From Cohnella hashimotonis (GTDB lineage Bacteria > Bacillota > Bacilli > Paenibacillales > Paenibacillaceae), in contig NZ_JAGRPV010000001.1 in the NCBI RefSeq assembly GCF_030014955.1, forward strand, positions 6,014,001-6,078,000: 64,000 nucleotides of DNA, read 5' to 3'. The translations under genes and the position numbers were made by a program. Of this stretch, positions 37,002 to 45,300 are shown piece after piece (positions within the stretch are counted from its first letter, which is position 1; each line of letters begins with the position of its first letter). The notes below the pieces were generated by a model. The model was not told the origin of the DNA. It saw only the letters and a list, made by a program, of their open reading frames with translations, and searched no databases.

Positions 37002-37197
37002 CCTATTCCATCCGCTCCCCTAAAACAATATGTAATAGCAATATTTTCTATTGTAAGGGGTTGGATATATTTCCGCTAGCACTAAAAACTCCCTTTAAGT
37101 ACACCACCTTTGCCAGTCTGGATCGTATAAGTCGCTGTATTTTCGTATCCTATCGAAACGATTTTCGCCAGGTAGCGCCGCGCCGCATCCAACGACA

Positions 37198-37221
37198 AAA
37201 ACCGCCCCAACCGGAGCGGTC
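37198..37221 (-). terminator. Terminator downstream of the DUF1861 gene
   Basis: On the minus strand ACCGCTCC, the loop GGTT and GGGGCGGT (one G-T pair) are followed by TTTTT. It lies about 130 nt past the DUF1861 stop codon, beyond the 24-nt tandem array. Confidence 0.8.
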
Positions 37222-37236
37222 CCTATCTCTCGCATC

Positions 37237-37356
37237 TAATGCCTTTAACTTGCTAACCTTTAATGCCTTGCACTCGCTAACCTCTATTGCCTTGCACTTG
37301 CTAACCTATAATGCCTGTTCTTGCTAACCATCATGTCTTGCAAGCGCTGACTTCTT
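37237..37356. repeat. 24-bp tandem array of five units ending at the DUF1861 stop codon
   Basis: Five head-to-tail units with an exact 24-nt period (consensus TAATGCCTTGCACTTGCTAA then CCTN) fill 37237-37356. They become less alike toward the gene, and the last unit overlaps the stop codon. No frame with a ribosome site runs through them. They sit between the stop codon and the terminator. Confidence 0.85.
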
Positions 37357-38302
37357 AAGCCTCGTACTCGACAAACGGATCCTCGATCACGATCCGCGCG
37401 GCCTCGGCGTCGCTGACGCCGGTGTACAGCGTCGCGGTGCCGTCGCCGTTGCGGCGCAGCCCGCCGCTGAACAGCACGTCCTCCAGGTCGGGCCGCTTGG
37501 CCGGACCTTCGGGGAACAGGTTGCGCGTGGCGATCAGCTTGAGCGGCGTGTGCGCGCGGGTCGCCGGGTCGAGCGCGAACACCATCGGGTAGTAATGGCG
37601 GATGTTGCCGTAGTCCATCCAGGCGACATGCCCGAGCACGCCGAGCTTGCCGTTGTTCAGCAGATGAATCTCGTTGGCGCCGCCCCACTCGACCTTCAGG
37701 AACTGGCCCTTCAGTACCTCTGCGTTCGCCATCAGTTCCTCGGTCAGCTCGTCGAGGTCCGAGATCTCGGCGTAGCCGATCATCGCCCGCGCGTCCCCGA
37801 CCGGCATCGGCCGCGTAAAGACGCCGATGGTGCCGTTCTGCTGATCGACGAGGCGCACGTCCTTCATCGTCAGCGGGCCCTGCGCGAACTCCCGCAGCTC
37901 GCGAACGCGATAGCCCCGGTAGAACACCGTGCGCCACGTTGTCACGTAATGCGGATCGTCGGGATCGAAGAACACTTGAACGCCGCCGAGCACGAGCTCG
38001 CCGCGGACGAAGGTGAAGAAAGGATCCTGCAATTCAAAGACAGGCGCGCCTTCGCGGGGCGTCCACTTCCCGTTTTTCTCCACAAAAAACATGATGGAAG
38101 AGCGCTCGCTCGCGCGGTCTTCAACGCGGCCGGCGATGACCCATTCCCCTTCGTCGAGGAATGGCGCGGTCACGTTGTACACGTCGCGTCTGCCGACTCC
38201 GGCGAAATAAAGCTTTTCGCCCCTGGCGTCCGTACCTTTGAGGCGGAACTCCTTGAGCAGTTCGACGCATGATTTGGCTTGCTGTGCGGATGCTTGGATC
38301 AT
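37355..38302 (-). CDS. DUF1861-family protein (glycosidase-like propeller fold)
   Basis: This is a cytoplasmic protein of 315 residues. The DUF1861 family is thought to have a five-bladed propeller like GH43/GH130 enzymes. Recognisable blocks are GVGRRDVYNVTAPF, RVEDRASERSSIMFFV, LQDPFFTFVRGELVLGGVQV and YPMVFALDP. The ATG at 38302 has GGAGG about 11 nt upstream and is preferred to the ATG at 38344, which lacks a ribosome site. Its substrate is not known. A role in glycan metabolism is inferred from the fold only. Next to it is the phosphate transporter pair, with no functional tie seen. Confidence 0.85.
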   Translation of the reverse strand: MIQASAQQAKSCVELLKEFRLKGTDARGEKLYFAGVGRRDVYNVTAPFLDEGEWVIAGRVEDRASERSSIMFFVEKNGKWTPREGAPVFELQDPFFTFVRGELVLGGVQVFFDPDDPHYVTTWRTVFYRGYRVRELREFAQGPLTMKDVRLVDQQNGTIGVFTRPMPVGDARAMIGYAEISDLDELTEELMANAEVLKGQFLKVEWGGANEIHLLNNGKLGVLGHVAWMDYGNIRHYYPMVFALDPATRAHTPLKLIATRNLFPEGPAKRPDLEDVLFSGGLRRNGDGTATLYTGVSDAEAARIVIEDPFVEYEA

Positions 38303-38404
38303 AGGCGTGAATTCCTCCAGACTCCGTCCCGTGGAGAACACCATGTTTCTCTATATTGTAATGTGGTAACGGCTGCATTGGCGCGTGCATCGGTGCCCAT
38401 TTTT

Positions 38405-39400
38405 TTAGTGAAACAGGCTCAGTACCGCATAGATGGCCGCCGCAATCAGCGCCGAGATCGGGATCGTAATGATCCACGTCATAATGATCCGGCCGGCCAT
38501 GTCCCAGCGAACGCTCGAGAAGCGCTTGGCCGCGCCGACCCCGAGGATCGAGGAAGTGATCGCGTGCGTCGTGCTAACCGGCAGATGGGTGAGCGTTGCG
38601 GTGAAGATAACCGCTGCGGATGCCGCGTCCGCCGAGAAGCCGTTGATCGGCTCGATCTTGAAAATCTTCGTGCCCATCGTCTTGATGATCTTCCAGCCGC
38701 CGACCGACGTGCCGAGCGCCATCGCAAGCGCCGCGGAGATCTTGACCCAGAGCGGCACCTCGAGATGATCCTGCCAGCCGGCGGACACGAGCGCCAGCGT
38801 GATGATGCCCATCGCCTTCTGCGCGTCGTTCGTGCCATGGGTGAACGATTGAAGCGCGGCGGTCAGAATCTGTCCGGTCCGGAATCCCTTGTTCACTTGA
38901 TGCGGGCTCGTCCTCGCGAAGAGATGCTTCAACAAGAACATAATTATATACCCCAAAACGAACGCAATGATTGGCGAAAGAAGCAATCCGAGGACAATTG
39001 TCGAAAATCCGCCAACATTTATGCCCGCCCAGCCCTCCGAGGTGACCGCCGCGCCGGCCAGCGCGCCGATCAGCGCATGCGAGGAGGACGAGGGAATTCC
39101 TTTCCACCAGGTGATCAGGTTCCAGATGATGGCCGCGATCAACGTGGCGATGACGACCGTCAGCCCGTGCTCCAGCTTGAAGGGGTCCGTCACCTTGCCG
39201 CCGATGGTCTTGGCGACTCCGGTATACAGCAGCGCGCCGACCAGATTCATCACCGCCGCGAGCAGAATCGCCACGCGTGGCTTGAGCGCACGTGTGGATA
39301 CGGAGGTGGCGATCGCGTTCGCCGTGTCGTGGAAGCCGTTGATAAAGTCGAACCCCAGCGCCAGGATGACGATGATGACGACTAAAATGGTGATATCCAT
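38405..39400 (-). CDS. pit: PiT-family low-affinity inorganic phosphate transporter
   Basis: This is a membrane transporter of 331 residues with about ten segments. The two PiT signature repeats are visible: GFDFINGFHDTANAIATSVS near the N-terminus and SFTHGTNDAQKAMGII in the second half. It takes up metal-phosphate with protons. The ribosome site is weak (AGGA 14 nt upstream), which fits coupling to the DUF47 gene ending 29 nt before. The pair DUF47-PiT is a standard operon in Gram-positive bacteria. Confidence 0.95.
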   Translation of the reverse strand: MDITILVVIIVILALGFDFINGFHDTANAIATSVSTRALKPRVAILLAAVMNLVGALLYTGVAKTIGGKVTDPFKLEHGLTVVIATLIAAIIWNLITWWKGIPSSSSHALIGALAGAAVTSEGWAGINVGGFSTIVLGLLLSPIIAFVLGYIIMFLLKHLFARTSPHQVNKGFRTGQILTAALQSFTHGTNDAQKAMGIITLALVSAGWQDHLEVPLWVKISAALAMALGTSVGGWKIIKTMGTKIFKIEPINGFSADAASAAVIFTATLTHLPVSTTHAITSSILGVGAAKRFSSVRWDMAGRIIMTWIITIPISALIAAAIYAVLSLFH

Positions 39401-39429
39401 GCGATGTATTCAGTCCTGTCCCGGGCGCA

Positions 39430-40044
39430 TTAAGAATTGCGCATAATAATGGATTGCAGCGTGTTGGCGACATCCTCGCAGGAATCGGTCGTCTGCTCGA
39501 GCCGCTCGTAAATTTCCTTGAGCTTGATCAGCTCGATCGGATCCTTGACGTTCAGGAACAGCGTCTTCACGCTCTCGCGCAGCAGATCGTCGCCTTCGTT
39601 CTCCAGCTCGTTCAGCTTCACGCAGTGCGTCTGGATGGCGAGCAGTTTCTTCTGGCCGAGCAGATAGATCGCCGACTTGATCTCGACGGCAGAACGGTTC
39701 AGGCAATCCGCGAATTTGCGGATGCTTCCGTCGGGCTTTTTAACATGGTACATATCAAAGCGGGATGCGACGGCTTCGATGCCGTCCAGCACGTCGTCAA
39801 GCAGCTTGGTCAGATCCAGAATGTCTTCGCGCTCGATCGGCGTGATGAACGTCTTGTTCAGCTCGGTGATGATCAGATGCGCAAATTGGTCGCCGCGATG
39901 CTCGTAATCCTTCATTTCCTTGGAAAACGCGCTGGGGTCGGGAATATCGCTGTTGACGGCGGCCAGAAACCGCTCGGTCGTTTCCATAATCAGATCGGCC
40001 ATATCCTCGAGCGTTTTAAAAAAGATGTCTTTTTTCCGGAACAC
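39430..40044 (-). CDS. DUF47 (PhoU-like) accessory protein of the phosphate transporter
   Basis: This is a helical cytoplasmic protein of 204 residues from a GTG at 40044 (VFRKKDIFFKTLEDMADLI) with AAGGGG 8 nt upstream. This matches the usual family length, while the longer frame to 40161 runs into the promoter. Conserved blocks are YEHRGDQFAHLI, REDILDLTKLLDDVLDGIEA and DSCEDVANTLQSI. It is thought to regulate the PiT transporter encoded next. A PhoP-like repeat set lies in the upstream gap. Confidence 0.93.
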   Translation of the reverse strand: MFRKKDIFFKTLEDMADLIMETTERFLAAVNSDIPDPSAFSKEMKDYEHRGDQFAHLIITELNKTFITPIEREDILDLTKLLDDVLDGIEAVASRFDMYHVKKPDGSIRKFADCLNRSAVEIKSAIYLLGQKKLLAIQTHCVKLNELENEGDDLLRESVKTLFLNVKDPIELIKLKEIYERLEQTTDSCEDVANTLQSIIMRNS

Positions 40045-40080
40045 GTTTAAGCCCCTTCTTTCACCAATGGATGCCTTGAT

Positions 40081-40141
40081 TTTACATTCTTCATCACGAT
40101 TCGTCACGCATTTACACAGCGATGACACAAATTGCCTTACA
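40081..40141. promoter_or_regulatory. Possible PhoP-type repeats upstream of the phosphate operon
   Basis: TTTACA (40081), TTTACA (40111), GACACA (40124) and CTTACA (40136) on the plus strand resemble TTHAYA Pho repeats roughly 11-13 bp apart. They lie 37-97 nt upstream of the DUF47 start and point opposite to the gene. The rest of this 368-nt gap (40142-40384) shows nothing further. Confidence 0.3.
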
Positions 40142-40384
40142 TATTTTATCACAGTGGACAAACATGGTATAGGGTCTGGCGCAGCGAGGCTTACGATTAG
40201 TTTTGCCTTCCACCGATCTTCTAATCCGCCCAGGCGTCAGGCCCGATTTCTATAATTGATATCCATTGTAAAAGGAGCGGCTGAAAGTAAATTGAAAATG
40301 AGCCGACTTCACGCTTAAAGTTAGCCGCCCCCAGCTTAAGATGAGCCGGCCGCCTCGTGGCTCCGTTCTTCCTTGCGCGCGCGC

Positions 40385-40423
40385 AAAAAAGCCGCAACGA
40401 CGGCGATTTCCGCTAATCGTTGC
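40385..40423 (-). terminator. Terminator overlapping the glycosyltransferase stop codon
   Basis: GCAACGA (40394-40400) pairs with TCGTTGC (40417-40423), with inner CGCC/GGCG-type pairs. On the minus strand GGCTTTTTTG follows. The stop codon of the glycosyltransferase is inside the hairpin. Confidence 0.8.
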
Positions 40424-41498
40424 AGCCGAGCTGACGCATCATTTTCGTAAATTGCTTCGTGTAGAGCTGCGGGGAAAACTGGGTGCGGATATGCTGATCC
40501 GCAGCTTCCACGATCGCGGCGCGGCGCGAATGGTCGCGCATCAGGGACAGCGCCTCTGCCGTCGCGTGCGCGATATCGCCTCTGCGATAGAACTTTCCCG
40601 TCTTGTCATGCCGGATGAACCTGCGTACGCCGTCCGAATCCGTGGAGAGCACCGGACACCGGCAGAGCATCGCCTCCGCCACCGCGTAGCCGAAGCCCTC
40701 CATAATGGAGGTCGAGCACAGGAATCCGCCCGAGTCCCCGATGATCGACATATAGTCCGACATCTGCTCATGCGGAATGTTCGAATGGCGCACGAGCCGG
40801 TCCTTTAGCCCCAGATACCGCAGGGTCTGCTCGAACAGGGCTTTCTCCGGCGGCTCCGACAGCGTATCGTCGTCGAACATCCACAGCTGCAGGTCCGGAT
40901 AGTAGCCTCTTAGATTGTTTCCGATCAGCAAATACTCCTGCCAGTTTTTATTTTTCTCCAGCCGCCCCACCCACCCCACGATGGGAAAGGGTTTCTTGGG
41001 ATAAGACTCGTAGCCGAACTGCTCGGCATCCAGCGGGTCGTCGAAGCAGAATTGGGGCAGCCGGGGAAACAGCTCGCGCATCAGCTCGATCAGGTGATCC
41101 GTCTTCGGATACAGCAGCGCGTCCGCATAGACTTGCACCCTTGCCGCGAAGTCCTGGAGAATGGCGCGCGCAGTCTCGTAGGTGCCAAGTCCCTGGATTT
41201 CGAAGATCACCTTTCCTTCGTAGTCCCAATTCCGGATTTTCTCCAGCAGAAAAATGTCCGTGCATACGACGATCACGTCGTAATTCTCCCGCTCGATCAG
41301 CCGCTCGATCAAATAGTCGTTGCCCGTAATGAACGTCTTGATGCCGCTTATGTTTTTGCGTCCCTGACCGTCGTGCGTGTACAGCAGATGGCACTCGTGC
41401 CCGGCGCGCATCAGGGCCCGGCTTCGAACCCGGTTCAGCGTCTCCATGCCGCCGCTCGGATTATAAAAGGTGAACAGAATTTTCATCTCATCACCCAT
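40413..41498 (-). CDS. GT4-type glycosyltransferase
   Basis: This is a cytoplasmic glycosyltransferase of 361 residues with GT-B fold. It opens with a Gly-rich N-terminal loop (FTFYNPSGGMETLNRVRSRA). The C-terminal donor-binding half has GWVGRLEKNKNWQEYL and the EX7E-type block STSIMEGFGYAVAEAML. Its ATG follows the stop of the GT2 gene directly (TGAATG), so translation is probably coupled. An in-frame ATG at 41486 could also be used. The acceptor is unknown. Neighbouring genes suggest a spore-surface or wall glycan. Confidence 0.9.
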   Translation of the reverse strand: MGDEMKILFTFYNPSGGMETLNRVRSRALMRAGHECHLLYTHDGQGRKNISGIKTFITGNDYLIERLIERENYDVIVVCTDIFLLEKIRNWDYEGKVIFEIQGLGTYETARAILQDFAARVQVYADALLYPKTDHLIELMRELFPRLPQFCFDDPLDAEQFGYESYPKKPFPIVGWVGRLEKNKNWQEYLLIGNNLRGYYPDLQLWMFDDDTLSEPPEKALFEQTLRYLGLKDRLVRHSNIPHEQMSDYMSIIGDSGGFLCSTSIMEGFGYAVAEAMLCRCPVLSTDSDGVRRFIRHDKTGKFYRRGDIAHATAEALSLMRDHSRRAAIVEAADQHIRTQFSPQLYTKQFTKMMRQLGCND

Positions 41499-42701
41499 TC
41501 ACGTGGATTTTAAAATCGCAAGAAGAGCTTCCGTGCGAAACAGCTCGTTGTACAGGTTCGGCTTCGGCGGTGCGCCATAGGGCAGCCGGTAGAGAATATC
41601 CGTGCGGTCGTCGGCATAGTAACTGGACAGCAGCGCCTTATCCGCCTTGGACAGCTGCGCGATCAGAAACTCCATATCCATCGGATCGGGGAAATGCGCG
41701 GGGCCCAGCACCATCGTGTACTCCGTTCGGAGCATCTGTATGGCGTACAGCAACGCTTTACGCTCCGGCTCGTTCGCGAACGATTTGAAGTCCGTTACCG
41801 GGTGCGAGATGGTGGACAGCAGCGCGGTCGCTTGCCCGCCCGGCGTCAGATCCAGCACGTAGCAATAGTAATTGCTGAACGCCTGCTCGTATAAGTTTTC
41901 AAGACGCGCGATCGCCGCGCCGTCCGCTGCGCTGACCGGGAAGATCACGGTGACGAGCGGCTCGATGTTCCTGCGTCTCCTGGCCATATGTCTGGCCAGA
42001 TGATAACGGTAGCGCCAATAACGGTGCTGAGCGTCCGTCTGGAGCGATGCCGAGATGCTGAACGTTGAGTTCACCCGGTAGTCCATCAGCTCGACGGGGA
42101 TGTACTTGATCTCGCAGTTTTCCGTCAACCGCAGCCAATAATCGTAATCCTCGACAGGCTGCAGCTCGTAGCCGTCGATCATTTTGGCGTATTTCGCCTT
42201 ATACATAAAAGAGACCCCGATGATCGAGGAGTCGAGCAGCTTATCTTTGGATTTGGACTGATATTGACGCAGGGCGGCGAGCTTGAGTTCGTCGTTCAGC
42301 GGCCGGTCGTCGTTGTCGATCGACTGGAAAGAGCTGTAGACCAGGCCGAGCTCGTCGGGTCCTTTGGCCAGCGCCTTGCGCAGCGTAGCGAAAAAAGCCG
42401 GGTAGTACACATTGTCGCTCGACACCCAGGTCAGATAACGAATCTGCTTCATTTTATACAGCTTTTTGAAACCGGTGTTCAGCGCGTGGGCCACGCCCTG
42501 GTTATGCTCGAGAGGCAGCACCTCGACCCGCGCATCGCCGTCGGCGTACTGCTTCACGAGCGGCTCCATCTCGGGCGCGCCGTCGATCACGACGATCAGC
42601 TTGAAGTCCTTGAACGATTGCCGAAGCACGGACTCAAGCGCGGCTTTCAGAAACGCCGGCTTTTGCTTGTAGACGGGCATGACTACGCCCAGGTCGACCA
42701 T
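41499..42701 (-). CDS. GT2-type glycosyltransferase with C-terminal extension
   Basis: This 400-residue protein has an N-terminal GT-A domain of about 240 residues (LGVVMPVYKQKPAFLKAAL; KLIVVIDGA; YLTWVSSDNVYYPAFF with the metal-binding-type acidic region). A second domain of about 150 residues (RRNIEPLVTVIFPVSAAD onward) looks like a degenerate repeat of the same fold. The GAGGTG ribosome site lies 7 nt before the ATG. It heads a two-gene unit with the GT4 enzyme. Confidence 0.9.
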   Translation of the reverse strand: MVDLGVVMPVYKQKPAFLKAALESVLRQSFKDFKLIVVIDGAPEMEPLVKQYADGDARVEVLPLEHNQGVAHALNTGFKKLYKMKQIRYLTWVSSDNVYYPAFFATLRKALAKGPDELGLVYSSFQSIDNDDRPLNDELKLAALRQYQSKSKDKLLDSSIIGVSFMYKAKYAKMIDGYELQPVEDYDYWLRLTENCEIKYIPVELMDYRVNSTFSISASLQTDAQHRYWRYRYHLARHMARRRRNIEPLVTVIFPVSAADGAAIARLENLYEQAFSNYYCYVLDLTPGGQATALLSTISHPVTDFKSFANEPERKALLYAIQMLRTEYTMVLGPAHFPDPMDMEFLIAQLSKADKALLSSYYADDRTDILYRLPYGAPPKPNLYNELFRTEALLAILKST

Positions 42702-42810
42702 GAAGCGTCACCTCTTCCGCGCATAGATGATGTTAGTGTATGGGACTTCATCCGGATTGCTTGTGCGACTAACCCAGACCGGCCTTCGTTTTCTGCATGG
42801 AAACAACGCG

Positions 42811-42834
42811 AAAAAACCGGCGCTTGCGCGCCGG
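42811..42834 (-). terminator. Terminator after the 125-residue surface-type protein
   Basis: CCGGCGC, the loop TTGC and GCGCCGG form a 7-bp stem followed on the minus strand by TTTTTT. It lies 20 nt past the stop codon. Confidence 0.92.
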
Positions 42835-42853
42835 CTTCGGTCGTCTGCATTCC

Positions 42854-43231
42854 TTAGACGGGAATTGTCAATCCGTTGGTCGGCGTCAGCTCGGAGTGCA
42901 GCACTCGCTGCTCGGTCACGAGATTGCCGAACTCGTCAATCCCGTACGTGGACATGGCAACCTGGGTCAGCGTCGAAGTGATGCTGTATTGCACTTCATA
43001 GGACACGTTGCCGGCGATGAAAAAGGTACGGATGTCGGACGAAAGCGCAGGCAGGATATAGCCCGTCACATACAGCGGCGTCAGAGCCGGCGCGCTGCCC
43101 GGAACGCCGAACACTTCAACGACGATCGTCGCGCTCGCGTTGCTAAGGTTTCGCGCGCTGACGACAATGTTGGAGGCTGCGCTGCCGGTCGCCCTCGTAT
43201 TGGTGATCAAACCCGTTGTAAAAGTAGCCAT
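42854..43231 (-). CDS. Small beta-rich protein, candidate spore-surface component
   Basis: This 125-residue protein is free of Cys and low in charge. It is rich in Thr, Ser, Val and Ala (TTGLITNTRATGSAASNIVV; PALTPLYVTGYILPALSSDI). It starts at ATG 43231 after a strong GGAGGAAGGAGG tract. It has no signal peptide. I do not recognise a family. Its composition resembles the 144-residue protein at 44730-45164, though clear similarity is not evident by eye. It is divergent from the Asp-box propeller gene and upstream of the glycosyltransferases, so a spore-coat or exosporium role is a guess. Confidence 0.7.
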   Translation of the reverse strand: MATFTTGLITNTRATGSAASNIVVSARNLSNASATIVVEVFGVPGSAPALTPLYVTGYILPALSSDIRTFFIAGNVSYEVQYSITSTLTQVAMSTYGIDEFGNLVTEQRVLHSELTPTNGLTIPV

Positions 43232-43404
43232 TGGATTCCCTCCTTCCTCCTCTACTTTATTCCGTAAGCATCGCATGAAACTGGACAACTTTGCCCCGGA
43301 AATGGCGCATTTTTTTGCCGGCGGCAGGCTTGCGCATAGCTCGCGGGGCGCATATGGCAATAAACTAATATAAACGTGCGGGCGAAAGGAGGATGCGTGC
43401 GAGA

Positions 43405-44649
43405 ATGACCAATTTCAACTTTCAAGTCACTCCGGCGGGCTTTCCCAAATTCGAGCCAAGCGTCGCTGTCAATCTGCTGATGACCGGCATCATGGTATCC
43501 GTATCGGTCGATACGACTTCAGGCTCGCCGATGATCGGCCTTTACCGTTCGCTGGACGGCGGGAGCAGCTGGAGCAATACAATGCTGCCCTTGCCTGCAG
43601 GGTTTACGGGCGCTGAAGCGCCGACAGTCGCTTACGGATTCCCGAGCACGTTTGTCGTCGCCGCACATGCATTCCCCGGCCCTTCGGACGGCACGACCAT
43701 CTTCTACGTGTCCACCGACAACGGCGCGACATTCAGCGGACCCAAGATCGTTGCCCCCGGGTTCGGCACCTACATCAACAACGACGAGACTAACATTACG
43801 GTAGACGTCGGCCAATCCAGTCCGTACCTCGGCAATATCTATGTCACTTATAACCACCAATTCAATGTCGCGAACGGAGGCAACTCCACGGCCTTCTTTC
43901 AGCGTTCAACGGACAACGGAACGACATGGAATACGCCGGTCCTGCTGTCGAGCGAGTCGGATCAGGTCGAACGGCCGGAGGTCGCCGTGAGCCTGACCGG
44001 GATCGTATATGCGGCGTGGGTGACCGTCAATCCGAGCTTTCGATACGTCATTCGCAGATCGTTGGACGGCGGCGTGACGTTTGAAGATTCAGTTTTGGTT
44101 TCCCCTGTCGTTCCCGTCCCGAACCCGCTGCCCGTCCCGAATTATGCCTTTCGCGTGCTTACGTTCGCCAGCATCTCGACGGACCGGTCCATCGGGCCGT
44201 TCACCGAAGACGTCTATGCGGTGTGGCAGGACAACCGTCAGGGCTATGCCGACATCTTCATGTCCAAATCGACGGACAAGGGCGAGCATTGGTCCGTCCC
44301 GGTCAGCATCACAGGCGCGCCGGCCGGCAGTCAGAACTTCTTCCCGTCGGTCGATGTCGACCCGCTGACAGGCGTCGTTAACGTCATTTATTACAGCAAC
44401 CAGGTCGACGGCTTCGACCTGGACGTGTTCGTCGCGCGGTCGATCAACGGCGGAGCGACGTTCACGAACACCCGCATTACCAACACCTCGTTCAATCCGA
44501 ACGGCAGCAGCCCGACGCCGGTGCCGACCATCGGAGACTACATCGACATCATCAGCGTTCCGCCCGGCGGCTACATCGGCGTTTGGATGGACACGAGCCC
44601 GGGCTCGCAGACGATTTTCGCGGGATATTCGGATATCGTGATTCCTTGA
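43405..44649 (+). CDS. Six-bladed Asp-box (BNR/sialidase-like) propeller protein without signal peptide
   Basis: This 414-residue protein has six Asp boxes at regular spacing: SLDGGSSW, STDNGATF, STDNGTTW, SLDGGVTF, STDKGEHW and SINGGATF. This predicts a six-bladed propeller. The catalytic Arg triad and Tyr of true sialidases were not identified, so it may bind glycans or only be structural. No signal peptide or anchor is present. A strong AAAGGAGG lies upstream. The ATG at 43405 is preferred to the ATG at 43393, which directly abuts the ribosome site. Neighbours suggest delivery from the mother cell to the spore surface. Confidence 0.8.
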   Translation: MTNFNFQVTPAGFPKFEPSVAVNLLMTGIMVSVSVDTTSGSPMIGLYRSLDGGSSWSNTMLPLPAGFTGAEAPTVAYGFPSTFVVAAHAFPGPSDGTTIFYVSTDNGATFSGPKIVAPGFGTYINNDETNITVDVGQSSPYLGNIYVTYNHQFNVANGGNSTAFFQRSTDNGTTWNTPVLLSSESDQVERPEVAVSLTGIVYAAWVTVNPSFRYVIRRSLDGGVTFEDSVLVSPVVPVPNPLPVPNYAFRVLTFASISTDRSIGPFTEDVYAVWQDNRQGYADIFMSKSTDKGEHWSVPVSITGAPAGSQNFFPSVDVDPLTGVVNVIYYSNQVDGFDLDVFVARSINGGATFTNTRITNTSFNPNGSSPTPVPTIGDYIDIISVPPGGYIGVWMDTSPGSQTIFAGYSDIVIP

Positions 44650-44681
44650 CGACGTCGCGGAAAATTCGCAGAAAACGAAGA

Positions 44682-44706
44682 AGAGCCCTTGCGCGGGGCT
44701 CTTTTT
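44682..44706 (+). terminator. Terminator after the Asp-box propeller gene
   Basis: AGAGCCC and GGGCTCT form a 7-bp stem around a GC-rich loop, followed by TTTTT on the plus strand. It lies between convergent genes ending at 44649 and 44730. Confidence 0.9.
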
Positions 44707-44729
44707 CGTTTTTCGTTCGTTACGGCGGG

Positions 44730-45164
44730 TCAGTCGGATACGCCGGTAAAGTTGTAGCTTTCGGGCCCGACCCGGATCGTTCCGAGGACGGACGCGGTTA
44801 CGAAAACCGTGTAGGCAACGCCGGCCGTGTTAGGCGCGTTAAAATCCGAGCCGGCAATCGTGATCAGCTGCGGGCCGAGAAGGTTGATGTTGAGGTTCTC
44901 CGACGCCGAGAATACGAGTACCCCGCCCGTCGTGAGCCCCCGATATACGTCCAACGTGATGTTCGTTACCGCTGGGAGCAGCGGAAGCTGGAGCGCGATG
45001 ATCCCCGTGAATTCGACCCGGGTCAAGCCCGCGGTCCCTGCCGACAGGTCGAGCGTCTGCTGGGCCACCAACTGCGGCGTGCCGATTACGCTGATCGGAA
45101 TTGCGATCGAGTTGGCATAACTCGCATTTTGCGAGGTTTTGGAATCCAGAAATCTGGCTGCCAT
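44730..45164 (-). CDS. Small beta-rich protein, candidate late-sporulation surface component
   Basis: This 144-residue protein is rich in Thr, Ala, Val, Leu and Asn, with no Cys and no signal peptide (SYANSIAIPISVIGTPQLVA; VFSASENLNINLLGPQLITI). The composition and pattern suggest a jelly-roll fold like the C-terminal domains of exosporium proteins such as BclA, but similarity cannot be proved here. The ATG at 45164 follows GGAGGGG. A near-perfect SigK promoter lies just upstream, which supports late mother-cell expression. Confidence 0.75.
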   Translation of the reverse strand: MAARFLDSKTSQNASYANSIAIPISVIGTPQLVAQQTLDLSAGTAGLTRVEFTGIIALQLPLLPAVTNITLDVYRGLTTGGVLVFSASENLNINLLGPQLITIAGSDFNAPNTAGVAYTVFVTASVLGTIRVGPESYNFTGVSD

Positions 45165-45184
45165 TGGAATCCCCTCCTTCGTCA

Positions 45185-45212
45185 TATGGTATGACTAAGT
45201 AGGACAGCCGGT
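45185..45212 (-). promoter_or_regulatory. Predicted SigK promoter
   Basis: On the minus strand ACC (45212-45210), a 16-nt spacer and CATACCATA (45193-45185) match the SigK consensus AC-N16-CATANNNTA. The -10 box ends 20 nt before the ATG at 45164, leaving a short leader with the ribosome site. Confidence 0.65.
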
Positions 45213-45266
45213 CTGTGCGTTGACCGCAACGGTATTCGCCTCTTTGATGCGGACGCACTTTTCAAT

Positions 45267-45300
45267 ACACCTCGTCACGCCCGACACCTCGTCACGCCCG
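45267..45300. repeat. Perfect 17-bp tandem duplication at a gene 3' end
   Basis: ACACCTCGTCACGCCCG occurs twice head to tail at 45267-45283 and 45284-45300. The stop codon of the luciferase-like gene lies in the second copy. Confidence 0.9.

Noticed and set aside
43320..43404. SigK or SigG promoter for the Asp-box propeller gene
   Set aside because: AATAAACTA resembles a SigK -10 box with one change, but no AC-type -35 box is found at the right distance.
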